From Bacillus weihaiensis (GTDB taxonomy: Bacteria > Bacillota > Bacilli > Bacillales > Bacillaceae), in NCBI RefSeq assembly GCF_001889165.1, contig NZ_CP016020.1:3979001-4043000 (forward strand): a stretch of 64,000 nucleotides of DNA, read 5' to 3'. The position numbers and the translations under genes are program-made. A model generated the notes under the pieces. That model ran no database searches. It was not told where the DNA came from and worked only from the letters and a program-made list of their open reading frames with translations. This document shows, piece by piece, positions 52,241 to 64,000 of the stretch (position 1 is its first letter; every line of letters starts with the position of its first letter).

Positions 52241-53104
52241 TTAGGAATCCCCCCTTTTCAAAGCAGTAACAATTTGCTCAACCGTTTCATCTATACTTAG
52301 CGGCATGGAGGGAATACGAATTCCTTTTTCTTCAAGCTTCATCTGGAATTTCACCGTCTCTGGTAAGTCGAGACCTATATCAGCAAGTTTACTAGCTTGC
52401 GAAAAGATCTCCCTAGGTGTGCCCCTCATCTCTACGGAACCTTTATGCATAACAATGACCTCATCTGAATACTTTGCAGCATCCTCCATACTATGAGTCA
52501 CTAGGATAATTGTAAGGTTATGTTCTTTCCTTAGGCGCGAAAATAAATTCATCATTTCTTTTCTACCTCTAGGATCCAGACCAGCAGTAGGTTCATCAAG
52601 TACGAGTACTTCTGGTCCCATGGCCAACACACCAGCAATTGCAACTCGACGCATCTGCCCACCACTTAAATCAAAAGGTGACTTTTGCAAAACTTCTTCT
52701 GGTAAACCGACTATAGAAAGGGATTCTTTGGCTTTTTTGACCGCCTCTTCTTCAGAGACACCAAAGTTCATTGGTCCAAATGCGATATCTTTTTCTACTG
52801 TTTCTTCAAACAATTGATGCTCGGGAAATTGAAAAACGATTCCCACGAGTCTTCGGACAGCTTTTAAGTTCTTTTGCTTCTTCCCAGCTTCAATGAGATA
52901 GTCACCAATTGAGACTGAACCATTTGTAGGTTTTAAAAGTCCATTTAGATGTTGAAGAATTGTCGACTTACCTGACCCTGTATGCCCAATAATTGACACA
53001 TAGGATCCGGATTTAATATCAAAATTCACGTCAAAGAGAGCAAGCTTCTCAAAGGGTGTACGAGCCTGGTAGCGATGTTCTACATCTTTGAATACAATGT
53101 CCAT
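52241..53104 (-). CDS. ecfA2: ECF transporter ATP-binding subunit EcfA2
   Basis: 287 aa. Walker A GHTGSGKST (about 40-48), Q-loop VFQFPEHQLFEET, signature LSGGQMRRVAIAG, Walker B VLVLDEPTAGLD, and switch His in VTHSMEDA. Pairs with EcfA1 and EcfT to drive vitamin uptake through various S subunits, none of which lies here. Its start overlaps the ecfA1 end by 25 nt. Confidence 0.95.
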   Translation of the reverse strand: MDIVFKDVEHRYQARTPFEKLALFDVNFDIKSGSYVSIIGHTGSGKSTILQHLNGLLKPTNGSVSIGDYLIEAGKKQKNLKAVRRLVGIVFQFPEHQLFEETVEKDIAFGPMNFGVSEEEAVKKAKESLSIVGLPEEVLQKSPFDLSGGQMRRVAIAGVLAMGPEVLVLDEPTAGLDPRGRKEMMNLFSRLRKEHNLTIILVTHSMEDAAKYSDEVIVMHKGSVEMRGTPREIFSQASKLADIGLDLPETVKFQMKLEEKGIRIPSMPLSIDETVEQIVTALKRGDS

Positions 53105-53919
53105 AGCTCATTCACCAACCCTTCCTCAGATAGATGCTCTTCCTTAAGGGAGATTCCAGCATCCTTTAATTTTTGACTTAATAAAACCGAGAAAGGCAAA
53201 TCGAGTCCAATTTCAACTAACTTATCCCCTAACTTAAAAACTTCCTCAGGTGTGCCCTCCATATATTTCTTTCCACCATTCATGACAATGATTCGATCAG
53301 CCTTTGAAGCTTCCTCCAGATCATGAGTAATCGAAATAACAGTCAAGGCTGATTGCTGATTTAATTCCTTTACGGTTTGAATGACCTCACTTCTCCCCAT
53401 TGGGTCAAGCATGGAGGTGGCTTCATCAAGAATAATTACATCAGGCTGTACCGCCATTACCCCTGCGATGGCTACACGTTGTTTTTGCCCACCAGATAAA
53501 TGGTGTGGCTCATGGTCTAAATAAGCTTCCATTTTCACCTTATTCGTAGCCCATTCAATCCTACGAATCATCTCTTCTCGAGGAATACCATTGTTCTCCA
53601 AACCAAAAGCAACATCATCACGAACAGTTGTCCCAACAAACTGATTATCTGGATTTTGAAAAACCATCCCAACATGCTTGCGAATATCCCACACTTTATC
53701 AGGGGTTAGATTCTTGCCGCAAACTGTTACTTTCCCTTCGTCAGGAATAAATAGCCCATTTATGATACGTGCCATTGTCGATTTACCTGAACCATTATGG
53801 CCGACTATAGCTAACCATTCACCTTTATTTACTTCAAAGGAAACATGATCAATTGCAGGCTTAGCGTCCTCTTGGTATCGAAAGGTTATATTTTCTACGT
53901 TTATAATTGCTTGACTCAC
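53080..53919 (-). CDS. ecfA1: ECF transporter ATP-binding subunit EcfA1
   Basis: 279 aa. Walker A GHNGSGKST, Q-loop VFQNPDNQFVGTT, signature LSGGQKQRVAIAG, Walker B VIILDEATSMLDP, switch His SITHDLEEA. Heterodimer partner of EcfA2. First gene of ecfA1-ecfA2-ecfT-truA. A promoter is expected in the long gap upstream. Confidence 0.95.
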   Translation of the reverse strand: MSQAIINVENITFRYQEDAKPAIDHVSFEVNKGEWLAIVGHNGSGKSTMARIINGLFIPDEGKVTVCGKNLTPDKVWDIRKHVGMVFQNPDNQFVGTTVRDDVAFGLENNGIPREEMIRRIEWATNKVKMEAYLDHEPHHLSGGQKQRVAIAGVMAVQPDVIILDEATSMLDPMGRSEVIQTVKELNQQSALTVISITHDLEEASKADRIIVMNGGKKYMEGTPEEVFKLGDKLVEIGLDLPFSVLLSQKLKDAGISLKEEHLSEEGLVNELWTLYSKM

Positions 53920-54390
53920 AGCTCAACTCTCCTCATCTCACAGGAAGATCACTTATTTCTTTTAAAAAGCTATTTTTGTTGAAAGTTATTCATTATTATA
54001 GAAGTCTCGTTTTGAGGCTTAATCGAGTAGTGTTGAATGCGAGGTTCTAGAATAGTCCCCCGATTATTGTTTCTAGCTATCACACTTGCTAAAACAACGT
54101 AACTTACGGAAAAAGCCTAATCTAATATAAATCTACTCCACTATTCTAGAGGTACTACCATATCGTTCATTATTAATCTAACCGAGAAAGAGTACATGCT
54201 CCTTTTACGAACTCTGTGCAGCCATAAGAGCCGCAGGATAGAAGACAAACCATACGTACTCCCATTCCTAGGTCACTTATGAGCCCTAGAAAGGCTAGTA
54301 GGAAATTGTTTTATCCTACTAGGTACCGGGCGAATTAAGAACAAAAGACTATAAAGCTCTTGTCCTATTTCTATCGTGACTTTCTGATAT
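53920..54390. other. Intergenic region between rplQ and ecfA1
   Basis: About 470 bp without a credible gene. It holds two inverted repeats: CTAGTAGGA / TCCTACTAG (54295-54303, 54314-54322), and TCTAGAATAG / CTATTCTAGA about 90 bp apart (54046, 54142). A minus-strand TATAAT lies at about 53995-54000 without a good -35. It is probably the leader of ecfA1. Confidence 0.45.
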
Positions 54391-54432
54391 AAAAAAAGGG
54401 CATTGATCCAGTTCTAAAACTGTCACGCCCTT
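54391..54432 (-). terminator. Terminator of the ribosomal protein operon (after rplQ)
   Basis: Stem GGGCGTGACAGTT / AACTGGATCAATGCCC (imperfect) followed by seven T on the minus strand. Confidence 0.82.
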
Positions 54433-54445
54433 GTGAGTATATATA

Positions 54446-54841
54446 TTAAACTAATTCGATGATAACCATTGGTGCACCGTCGCCGCGACGAGGTCCAAGT
54501 TTCATGATACGAGTATAACCACCTTGGCGTTCCTCGTAACGTGGAGCGATATCACTGAAAAGCTTTTCTAAAGCATATTTCGGCTTATCTTTATCCTTAC
54601 CTTCTGCATTTGTAACTGTAACTACTTCAGCTACTTCATTACGAACGTAAGCTGCTGCTTGACGACGAGCATGAAGATCTCCGCGTTTACCTAGAGTAAT
54701 CATCTTTTCAACAGTTGAACGTAGTTCTTTCGCACGAGCTTCTGTTGTTTCGATGCGCTCACTGATGATTAGATCAGTTGTTAAATCACGAAGCATTGCT
54801 TTACGTTGAGCACTTGTACGGCCTAATTTTCTGTATGACAT
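54446..54841 (-). CDS. rplQ: 50S ribosomal protein L17
   Basis: 131 aa. [18 protein letters not shown] at the start, [10 protein letters not shown] in the middle and [18 protein letters not shown] at the end. It is about 10 residues longer than B. subtilis L17 because of a charged insert (EGKDKDKPK, about 82-90). Last gene of the large ribosomal operon. Confidence 0.97.
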   Translation of the reverse strand: MSYRKLGRTSAQRKAMLRDLTTDLIISERIETTEARAKELRSTVEKMITLGKRGDLHARRQAAAYVRNEVAEVVTVTNAEGKDKDKPKYALEKLFSDIAPRYEERQGGYTRIMKLGPRRGDGAPMVIIELV

Positions 54842-54959
54842 GAGATGTCCCCTCCTTCGTTGTATATTGTATGTTTTTTAATTCGCGCATTGAAAAACAT
54901 ATCTATCAACTATAATCTATTGAAACATACGAAAACGCTAGTTACTATTTAACTAGTCG

Positions 54960-55904
54960 TCAGTCGTCTTTTCGAAGACCTAAACCTAGTTCTTCTAATT
55001 TTGCCTTAACTTCTTCTAGAGATTTACGACCTAAGTTACGAACCTTCATCATATCTTCTTCTGTTTTATGAGCAAGCTCTTGTACTGTGTTAATGCCAGC
55101 ACGTTTTAAACAGTTATAAGAACGCACTGAAAGATCTAACTCTTCAATCGTCATCTCAAGAACTTTTTCCTTTTGATCCTCTTCTTTTTCCACCATAATT
55201 TCTGCATTTTGAGCTTCATCAGTCAAACCTACAAAAATATTTAAGTGTTCAGTAAGAATCTTAGAACCAAGAGCAATTGCTTCTTTTGGTCCAGTGCTTC
55301 CATCAGTCCAAACATCTAACGTAAGTTTATCATAGTTAGCTACTTGACCGACACGTGTTTTCTCAACTTGGTAAGAAACACGAGAAACCGGAGTGTAGAT
55401 TGAATCAATTGGAATGACACCAATTGGTTGATCTTCACGTTTGTTTGAATCAGCTGGAGTGTAACCACGACCACGCTTAGCTGTTAGTCTCATTCTAAAG
55501 CTAGCATCTGATGCAAGAGTAGCAATATGAAGATCTGGATTCAGAATTTCTACATCACTATCATGAGTAATATCCGATGCAGTTACACTACCTTCGCCTT
55601 GAACATCAATTTCAAGCGTCTTCTCTTCATCTGAATAGATTTTAAGAGCAAGCTTTTTAATGTTTAAGATAATCGAAGTAACATCTTCAACAACACCTTC
55701 GATCGTTGAAAACTCATGAAGTACGCCATCTATTTGGATCGATGTTACAGCGGCACCAGGGAGTGAAGATAAAAGGATACGACGTAAGGAGTTACCCAAA
55801 GTTGTACCATATCCACGCTCAAGTGGCTCGACGACGAATTTACCATATTTGGCATCATCGCTGATTTCAACCGTTTCGATTTTTGGTTTTTCAATTTCTA
55901 TCAT
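54960..55904 (-). CDS. rpoA: RNA polymerase alpha subunit
   Basis: 314 aa, full length. The N-terminal dimerisation domain (1-228) starts [20 protein letters not shown] and carries [19 protein letters not shown]. The C-terminal DNA/activator domain (245-314) has [19 protein letters not shown] and [10 protein letters not shown]. Lies between rpsK and rplQ. Confidence 0.98.
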   Translation of the reverse strand: MIEIEKPKIETVEISDDAKYGKFVVEPLERGYGTTLGNSLRRILLSSLPGAAVTSIQIDGVLHEFSTIEGVVEDVTSIILNIKKLALKIYSDEEKTLEIDVQGEGSVTASDITHDSDVEILNPDLHIATLASDASFRMRLTAKRGRGYTPADSNKREDQPIGVIPIDSIYTPVSRVSYQVEKTRVGQVANYDKLTLDVWTDGSTGPKEAIALGSKILTEHLNIFVGLTDEAQNAEIMVEKEEDQKEKVLEMTIEELDLSVRSYNCLKRAGINTVQELAHKTEEDMMKVRNLGRKSLEEVKAKLEELGLGLRKDD

Positions 55905-56083
55905 CTATAAACCCTCCTTCAAAACGTCGAAACCCCGGCTAGACATAATGTTTAGTAAGAGTCTAACCGAAATTCCCCATTCAAAAGTTCCCGAATGTGC
56001 ACAACAACAAAGTGATTCTGCTAGAACTTATATACTGTATCATAACCCATTATTGACAGGGATACAAAATCTATACAGAAAAT

Positions 56084-56479
<396 letters not shown>

Positions 56480-56495
56480 TTAACCTCCTTTTACC

Positions 56496-56876
<381 letters not shown>

Positions 56877-56883
56877 CTATAAA

Positions 56884-57012
<129 letters not shown>

Positions 57013-57032
57013 TTAGTAGTACGGAGTGCTAA

Positions 57033-57251
57033 TTATTTAAAACGGTACGTAATTCTGCCACGAGTTAAATCATATGGAGATAATTCTACCGTAACTTTGT
57101 CTCCAGGTAAAATACGAATGAAATGCATGCGAATCTTTCCAGATACATGCGCCAAAACCGTATGACCGTTCTCTAGTTCAACTTTGAACATTGCATTAGG
57201 CAATGTTTCTATAACAGTTCCTTCAACTTCAATTACATCGTCTTTCGCCAT
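57033..57251 (-). CDS. infA: Translation initiation factor IF-1
   Basis: 72 aa, exact family length. One S1/OB fold: [72 protein letters not shown]. It occupies the A site during initiation. Confidence 0.98.
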   Translation of the reverse strand: MAKDDVIEVEGTVIETLPNAMFKVELENGHTVLAHVSGKIRMHFIRILPGDKVTVELSPYDLTRGRITYRFK

Positions 57252-57297
57252 CGAACTGTTCTCCCTTCTTCAAATCAGTAACTTGCTCATCGACAAA

Positions 57298-57536
57298 CTA
57301 CAAATTCCTATTTGTCACACGACCTGCTTCCATTATACTGTCTGAACTTATTGGAGATACGCTATAAAAGAATTCTTGATGATGAACATCTTTCTATTGG
57401 AGATCTTTATCTACATCTCCAAAAGCTATAAACGAATTCCCCTCGGCGTATGCTTCTTAGCTAATTCAATACTATGCTAGACAAGCTGTAACACACCTGG
57501 AATCGAAATTCGGTTCATTTAAGCAATGTCACCTTC
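57298..57536 (-). pseudogene. Decayed KOW-domain RNA-binding protein gene
   Basis: Bacilli usually have a short KOW-domain (L14e-like) gene between map and infA. Here no open frame exists, but fragments of it remain: FQVCYSLSSIVLN, then FIAFGDVDKDLQ, a TAG stop, KDVHHQEFFYSVSP and DSIMEAGRVTNRNL before the end. The last fragment resembles the family's C-terminus (SIxETGRVTNGKL). Several stops and at least one frameshift separate the pieces. Confidence 0.6.
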
Positions 57537-57539
57537 AGT

Positions 57540-58960
<1,421 letters not shown>

Positions 58961-58995
58961 TTAGAGGGAATGGGAATTGCGTTCCCATATCCTCA

Positions 58996-60288
58996 TTATT
59001 TTATAAAGCCTTTATAATGACGTTTCACTAGCTGACTTTCAAGCTGTTTCATTGTTTCAAGGGCTACCCCAACAACAATTAGTAGACTTGTTCCACCAAT
59101 CTGTGCAGATTGAGGAAGATCAGCGAACTTAATAAAGAAAACAGGAAGAACAGCTATAACTGCTAAGAAAAGAGAGCCAACAAAAGTTAAACGATATAAT
59201 ACCTTTGTAACATAATCCTGCGTGCTCTTTCCTGGACGAATACCAGGAATATAGCCACCTTGTTTCTTCAAGTTTTCAGCCATTTGTTCAGGATTAACTT
59301 GAACAAACGTATAGAAATATGTGAAAGCAATAATTAACGCAATGTAGATAATCATTCCTACAGGCTGCGTGTAATCGAACGTTTTCGAAATCCATTCCGT
59401 TACATCGTTAGAACCGAAGAATGCTGCAATTGTCGGAGGAGTAATAATAAATGAAACCGCAAAGATAACAGGAATTACACCTGCTGGATTCACTTTTAAC
59501 GGAAGGTGTGTATTATGTCCACCACCCATACTGTTTCCACCAGAACCTTTTGCATATTGAATCGGAATCTTACGAAGTGCCTGTTGAATAAAAATAACGC
59601 CAACTACTACTGCTAAAATTGCCAATATAAGGATTACAACTGTAACAATATTTAAGAACAGTTGATCACCTGCATCTTGAAATTGTTGTGCATAGATTTG
59701 GTTAACAGTTGAGGGAATTCCTGCAACAATCCCAGCAAAGATGATAATAGAAATACCATTTCCTACACCTTTAGCAGTGATTTGTTCACCTATCCATAAA
59801 AGAAAAGCAGTTCCGGCTGTTAATACAATCGCAATTAACAAGTATGTCCCGATACCAGGATTCTGAATTAACAATCCACCAGATTGTGTATTGAATCCAT
59901 AAGACATACCTAACGCCTGGATAAAACCTAATATTATCGTAAAGTATCGAGTAAATTGAGCAAGCTTACGTCGCCCAACATCACCTTGTTTAGACCATTC
60001 AGTGAACTTCGGTACGACATCCATCTGTAACAGCTGAATGATGATTGAAGCTGTGATATAAGGCATAATCCCCATCGCTAAGATTGAGAAATTATATAGT
60101 GCCCCACCACCGAATGTGTTTAGAATTCCGAATACGTTTAATTCATCCTGAGCCTTTAATACATCAGCATTAACATTAGGCACAGGAATGAATGTACCAA
60201 TACGAAATACTACTAACATTAAAAGGGTGAATATGATCTTACTTCTAATATCACCCACGCGCATAAAATTGGAGATTGTTTTTAACAT
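58996..60288 (-). CDS. secY: Preprotein translocase subunit SecY
   Basis: 430 aa with ten transmembrane helices. The channel of the Sec system. Visible are the plug/TM2 region (YNFSILAMGIMPYITASIII), the cytosolic loop YAKGSGGNSMGG, and IPGIRPGKSTQDYV before TM9. Start overlaps the rplO stop by one base. The island SRP RNA elsewhere in the window belongs to the targeting pathway that feeds SecY. Confidence 0.98.
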   Translation of the reverse strand: MLKTISNFMRVGDIRSKIIFTLLMLVVFRIGTFIPVPNVNADVLKAQDELNVFGILNTFGGGALYNFSILAMGIMPYITASIIIQLLQMDVVPKFTEWSKQGDVGRRKLAQFTRYFTIILGFIQALGMSYGFNTQSGGLLIQNPGIGTYLLIAIVLTAGTAFLLWIGEQITAKGVGNGISIIIFAGIVAGIPSTVNQIYAQQFQDAGDQLFLNIVTVVILILAILAVVVGVIFIQQALRKIPIQYAKGSGGNSMGGGHNTHLPLKVNPAGVIPVIFAVSFIITPPTIAAFFGSNDVTEWISKTFDYTQPVGMIIYIALIIAFTYFYTFVQVNPEQMAENLKKQGGYIPGIRPGKSTQDYVTKVLYRLTFVGSLFLAVIAVLPVFFIKFADLPQSAQIGGTSLLIVVGVALETMKQLESQLVKRHYKGFIK

Positions 60289-60728
60289 TAGATCACCTCA
60301 GCTGTACCGCCAGCAGATTCAATTGCTTCTTTAGCAGAAGCAGAGAACTTGTTAGCTTTTACAGTAAGTTTTTTCTCTAACTGACCATTACCAAGAATCT
60401 TAACACCAGATTTTACGTTGCTTACAATACCTGTCTCAAGTAAAAGTTCTGGAGTTACTTCAGTACCGTCTTCAAAGCGGTTAAGAGTGTCAAGGTTAAC
60501 AATTGCAAAGTCCTTGCGGTTTATGTTTGTAAAACCACGTTTAGGCAAGCGTTGGAATAAAGGAGTTTGACCACCTTCAAATCCAGGACGAACTCCACCA
60601 CCAGAACGAGCATTTTGTCCTTTGTGACCCTTACCAGCTGTTTTACCATTACCAGAACCGATACCACGACCAACACGGTTACGCGTTTTACGAGATCCTT
60701 CTGCAGGTTTCAACTCATGAAGTTTCAT
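60288..60728 (-). CDS. rplO: 50S ribosomal protein L15
   Basis: 146 aa. [53 protein letters not shown], and C-terminal [16 protein letters not shown]. Immediately ahead of secY. Confidence 0.98.
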   Translation of the reverse strand: MKLHELKPAEGSRKTRNRVGRGIGSGNGKTAGKGHKGQNARSGGGVRPGFEGGQTPLFQRLPKRGFTNINRKDFAIVNLDTLNRFEDGTEVTPELLLETGIVSNVKSGVKILGNGQLEKKLTVKANKFSASAKEAIESAGGTAEVI

Positions 60729-60759
60729 CGGGACACCTCCTTATAGATTTATGTTTCTA

Positions 60760-60942
60760 TTATTGTTCTTTAACTGTAACTAAGTGAGCAACTTTATTAA
60801 TCATACCGCGAATCGCAGGATTATCTTCTTGAACAACAGTTTGGTGTAACTTTTTTAGTCCAAGTGTTTTAACAGTAACTCGTTGGTCTTCAGGACGACC
60901 AATTACACTGCGAGTGAGGGTAATTTGTAACTTATTCGCCAT
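60760..60942 (-). CDS. rpmD: 50S ribosomal protein L30
   Basis: 60 aa, full length for bacteria. [56 protein letters not shown]. Between rpsE and rplO. Confidence 0.98.
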   Translation of the reverse strand: MANKLQITLTRSVIGRPEDQRVTVKTLGLKKLHQTVVQEDNPAIRGMINKVAHLVTVKEQ

Positions 60943-60954
60943 TTTGTTCCCTCC

Positions 60955-61455
<501 letters not shown>

Positions 61456-61476
61456 TTATGTCCCTCCTTTTTGCGA

Positions 61477-61839
61477 TTAAAATTCTAGGCCAGCCTCACG
61501 AGCAGCTTCAGCTAGAGCCTTAATACGACCATGATATAAGTACCCACCGCGGTCAAACACGACAGATTTAACACCTTTTTCGATAGCACGTTTAGCTACT
61601 AATTCACCAACTTGTTTAGCTGCTTCAACGTTACCTTTAGAATCAAGAGAGAAATCTTTATCTAAAGTAGAAGCACTCGCTAATGTTACTGAGTTAGTAT
61701 CATCAATTACTTGTGCATAAATGTGTGTGTTAGAACGATAAACGTTCAGACGTGGACGAGTTGTAGTACCAGTTAACTTAGCACGAACACGAGCATGTCT
61801 CTTTTTACGTACAACATTTTTATCAGCCTTTGTAATCAT
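61477..61839 (-). CDS. rplR: 50S ribosomal protein L18
   Basis: 120 aa. Basic start [20 protein letters not shown], then [20 protein letters not shown] and C-terminal [19 protein letters not shown]. Binds 5S rRNA with L5. Confidence 0.98.
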   Translation of the reverse strand: MITKADKNVVRKKRHARVRAKLTGTTTRPRLNVYRSNTHIYAQVIDDTNSVTLASASTLDKDFSLDSKGNVEAAKQVGELVAKRAIEKGVKSVVFDRGGYLYHGRIKALAEAAREAGLEF

Positions 61840-61872
61840 CTAGGTCACTCCTTTCTTATCATCTAAGCGATA

Positions 61873-62412
61873 TTACTTCGCAGTTTTACCTTCTTTACGA
61901 CGAACAAATTCGCCTTCGTAACGAATACCTTTACCTTTATAAGGCTCTGGTGGACGAACGTCACGGATATTAGCTGCAATTGCACCTACGCGCTCTTTAT
62001 CAGTACCTTTTACAACAACTTTTGTTTGTGTAGGTACGTCAATTTCGATACCAGATTCAGGTGTGATCTCAACTGGGTGAGAGTAACCAACGTTAAGAAC
62101 TAATTTATTACCAGATTTAGAAGCACGGTAACCGACACCGATAAGCTCTAATCCTCTTTCAAAACCTTTTGATACACCTTCTACCATGTTTCCAAGAAGG
62201 CTACGAGTTGTACCGTGAAGTGCACGGTGCTCTTTCGCGTCAGATGGACGAGAAACAGTTAAAATATTCTCTTCGATTGAGATTTTAATATCAGGATTGA
62301 ATGTACGAGTTAATTCCCCTTTAGGACCTTTAACAGTAACTGTATTGTCTTCTGCGATGTTAATCGTAACACCAGTAGGAATTTCTAGTAATTTCTTACC
62401 AATACGAGACAT
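61873..62412 (-). CDS. rplF: 50S ribosomal protein L6
   Basis: 179 aa. [52 protein letters not shown], and the C-terminal signature [20 protein letters not shown]. Two tandem alpha/beta domains; near the elongation-factor site. Confidence 0.98.
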   Translation of the reverse strand: MSRIGKKLLEIPTGVTINIAEDNTVTVKGPKGELTRTFNPDIKISIEENILTVSRPSDAKEHRALHGTTRSLLGNMVEGVSKGFERGLELIGVGYRASKSGNKLVLNVGYSHPVEITPESGIEIDVPTQTKVVVKGTDKERVGAIAANIRDVRPPEPYKGKGIRYEGEFVRRKEGKTAK

Positions 62413-62441
62413 TCATTACACCTCCATTCTTTTTGAACTAA

Positions 62442-63075
<634 letters not shown>

Positions 63076-63082
63076 TTAGCGA

Positions 63083-63622
63083 TTATTTTTGGAACGGCAT
63101 ACCGAACTGTGTTAATAGTTCGCGTGCTTCTTCATCAGTATTCGCAGTTGTTACGATAACGATATCCATACCACGAACTTTGTTTACTTTATCATAATCA
63201 ATCTCAGGGAAGATTAATTGCTCTTTAACACCTAATGTGTAGTTACCGCGACCGTCAAATGATTTCTTTGATACTCCACGGAAGTCACGTACACGAGGTA
63301 GTGAAACAGCGATTAACTTATCTAAGAATTGGTACATACGCTCACCACGAAGTGTAACTTTTGCACCGATTGGCATACCTTCACGAAGACGGAAGCCTGC
63401 AATTGATTTTTTTGCTTTTGTTACAACTGGTTTTTGACCAGTGATTTGAGTTAACTCTTCAACAGCAACATCAAGTGCTTTAGAGTTTGAAACTGCATCA
63501 CCAACACCCATGTTGATAACGATTTTTTCTAATTTAGGAGCTTGCATTACTGATTCATAGTTGAATTTAGTCATTAATGCAGGCGTGATTTCTTTTTGAT
63601 ACTTTTCTTTAAGGCGGTTCAC
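63083..63622 (-). CDS. rplE: 50S ribosomal protein L5
   Basis: 179 aa. [60 protein letters not shown], and C-terminal [19 protein letters not shown]. Binds 5S rRNA and contacts the P-site tRNA. Confidence 0.98.
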   Translation of the reverse strand: MNRLKEKYQKEITPALMTKFNYESVMQAPKLEKIVINMGVGDAVSNSKALDVAVEELTQITGQKPVVTKAKKSIAGFRLREGMPIGAKVTLRGERMYQFLDKLIAVSLPRVRDFRGVSKKSFDGRGNYTLGVKEQLIFPEIDYDKVNKVRGMDIVIVTTANTDEEARELLTQFGMPFQK

Positions 63623-63646
63623 TGAAATACCTCCCTTCCTGATTTA

Positions 63647-63958
63647 CTATTTATCTAAAGTTTCACCAGATTTTTTTGCTACACGTACCTTTTTACCGTC
63701 AACCACTTTAAAACCAACACGAGTTGGCTCACCTGATTTAGGATCAAGTGGCATAACATTTGATACATGGATAGGTGCCTCTTGGTTAAAGATCCCACCT
63801 TGTGGGTTAGCTTGTGAAGGTTTAGCGTGTTTTTTCACGATATTAATACCTTCAACAAGTACACGATCCTTTTTAGGATAAGAAGCAAGAACTACGCCTT
63901 GTTTCCCTTTATCCTTACCAGAGATAACCATAACTTTATCACCTTTTTTTACATGCAT
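63647..63958 (-). CDS. rplX: 50S ribosomal protein L24
   Basis: 103 aa. KOW domain at the start ([40 protein letters not shown]), then [20 protein letters not shown]. Assembly initiator of the large subunit. A strong AAGGAGG site precedes it. The remaining 42 bases at the window edge hold only this leader; rplN would lie beyond. Confidence 0.97.
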   Translation of the reverse strand: MHVKKGDKVMVISGKDKGKQGVVLASYPKKDRVLVEGINIVKKHAKPSQANPQGGIFNQEAPIHVSNVMPLDPKSGEPTRVGFKVVDGKKVRVAKKSGETLDK

Positions 63959-64000
63959 CCTAGTCGCACCTCCTTAGTAAGGCAATCAGATTTATTATAG

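Overview
The window comes from the chromosome of a low-GC, endospore-forming Bacillaceae bacterium (Bacillus in the broad sense). The evidence is the B. subtilis-like gene order sigW-rsiW-cdaA-ybbR-glmM-glmS, the order pdaB/kbaA/gerD/salA/cwlD/ybaK next to an rRNA operon, the order rplX-to-rpsI with ecfA1-ecfA2-ecfT-truA, a glmS ribozyme, a tyrosine T-box, and sporulation and germination genes (pdaB, kbaA, gerD, cwlD). I do not assign a species.

Layout. 0-6.4 kb: two paralogous surface-type proteins (one cut by the window edge) beside three glycosylation-type genes (GT2-TPR, a double-domain glycosyltransferase with TPRs, an FkbM methyltransferase). 6.4-9 kb: glpK with a CcpA/antitermination-type leader, and a glutathione peroxidase. 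9.3-11.2 kb: an ECF sigma/anti-sigma pair. 11.4-16.66 kb: a roughly 5-kb accessory stretch bounded by two copies of a repeat that includes the glmS 3' flank. It holds a GyrI-like gene, a DUF2268 protease, a frameshifted tyrosyl-tRNA synthetase under an intact T-box, and DUF1697 and ABM genes. 16.7-23.8 kb: glmS with its ribozyme, glmM, cdaR, cdaA, rsiW and sigW, linking amino-sugar supply, c-di-AMP synthesis and the envelope-stress regulon. 23.9-30.6 kb: a complete rrn operon (16S-23S-5S) with tandem promoters and eleven tRNAs, plus a broken tRNA-Lys half. 30.6-37.3 kb: spore and germination genes, salA and a BCCT transporter.

37.7-49.75 kb: an integrated element of about 12 kb inserted into the 3' end of rpsI, bounded by an identical 64-bp repeat. 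Its integrase, divergent repressor switch, Xis-like protein, DUF3987 replication protein, iteron-like repeats and small HTH/coiled-coil (TerS-like) protein follow the order of phage-inducible chromosomal islands. Its cargo is unusual: a probable type II restriction system with two C5-methyltransferases, a catalytically complete MurA, and a full-length SRP RNA with its own promoter and terminator. This element is the main novelty candidate.

49.7-64 kb: the conserved ribosomal protein, secY, adk, map, rpoA and ECF-transporter block, all on the minus strand. It includes a probable L13 leader and a decayed KOW-domain gene between infA and map.
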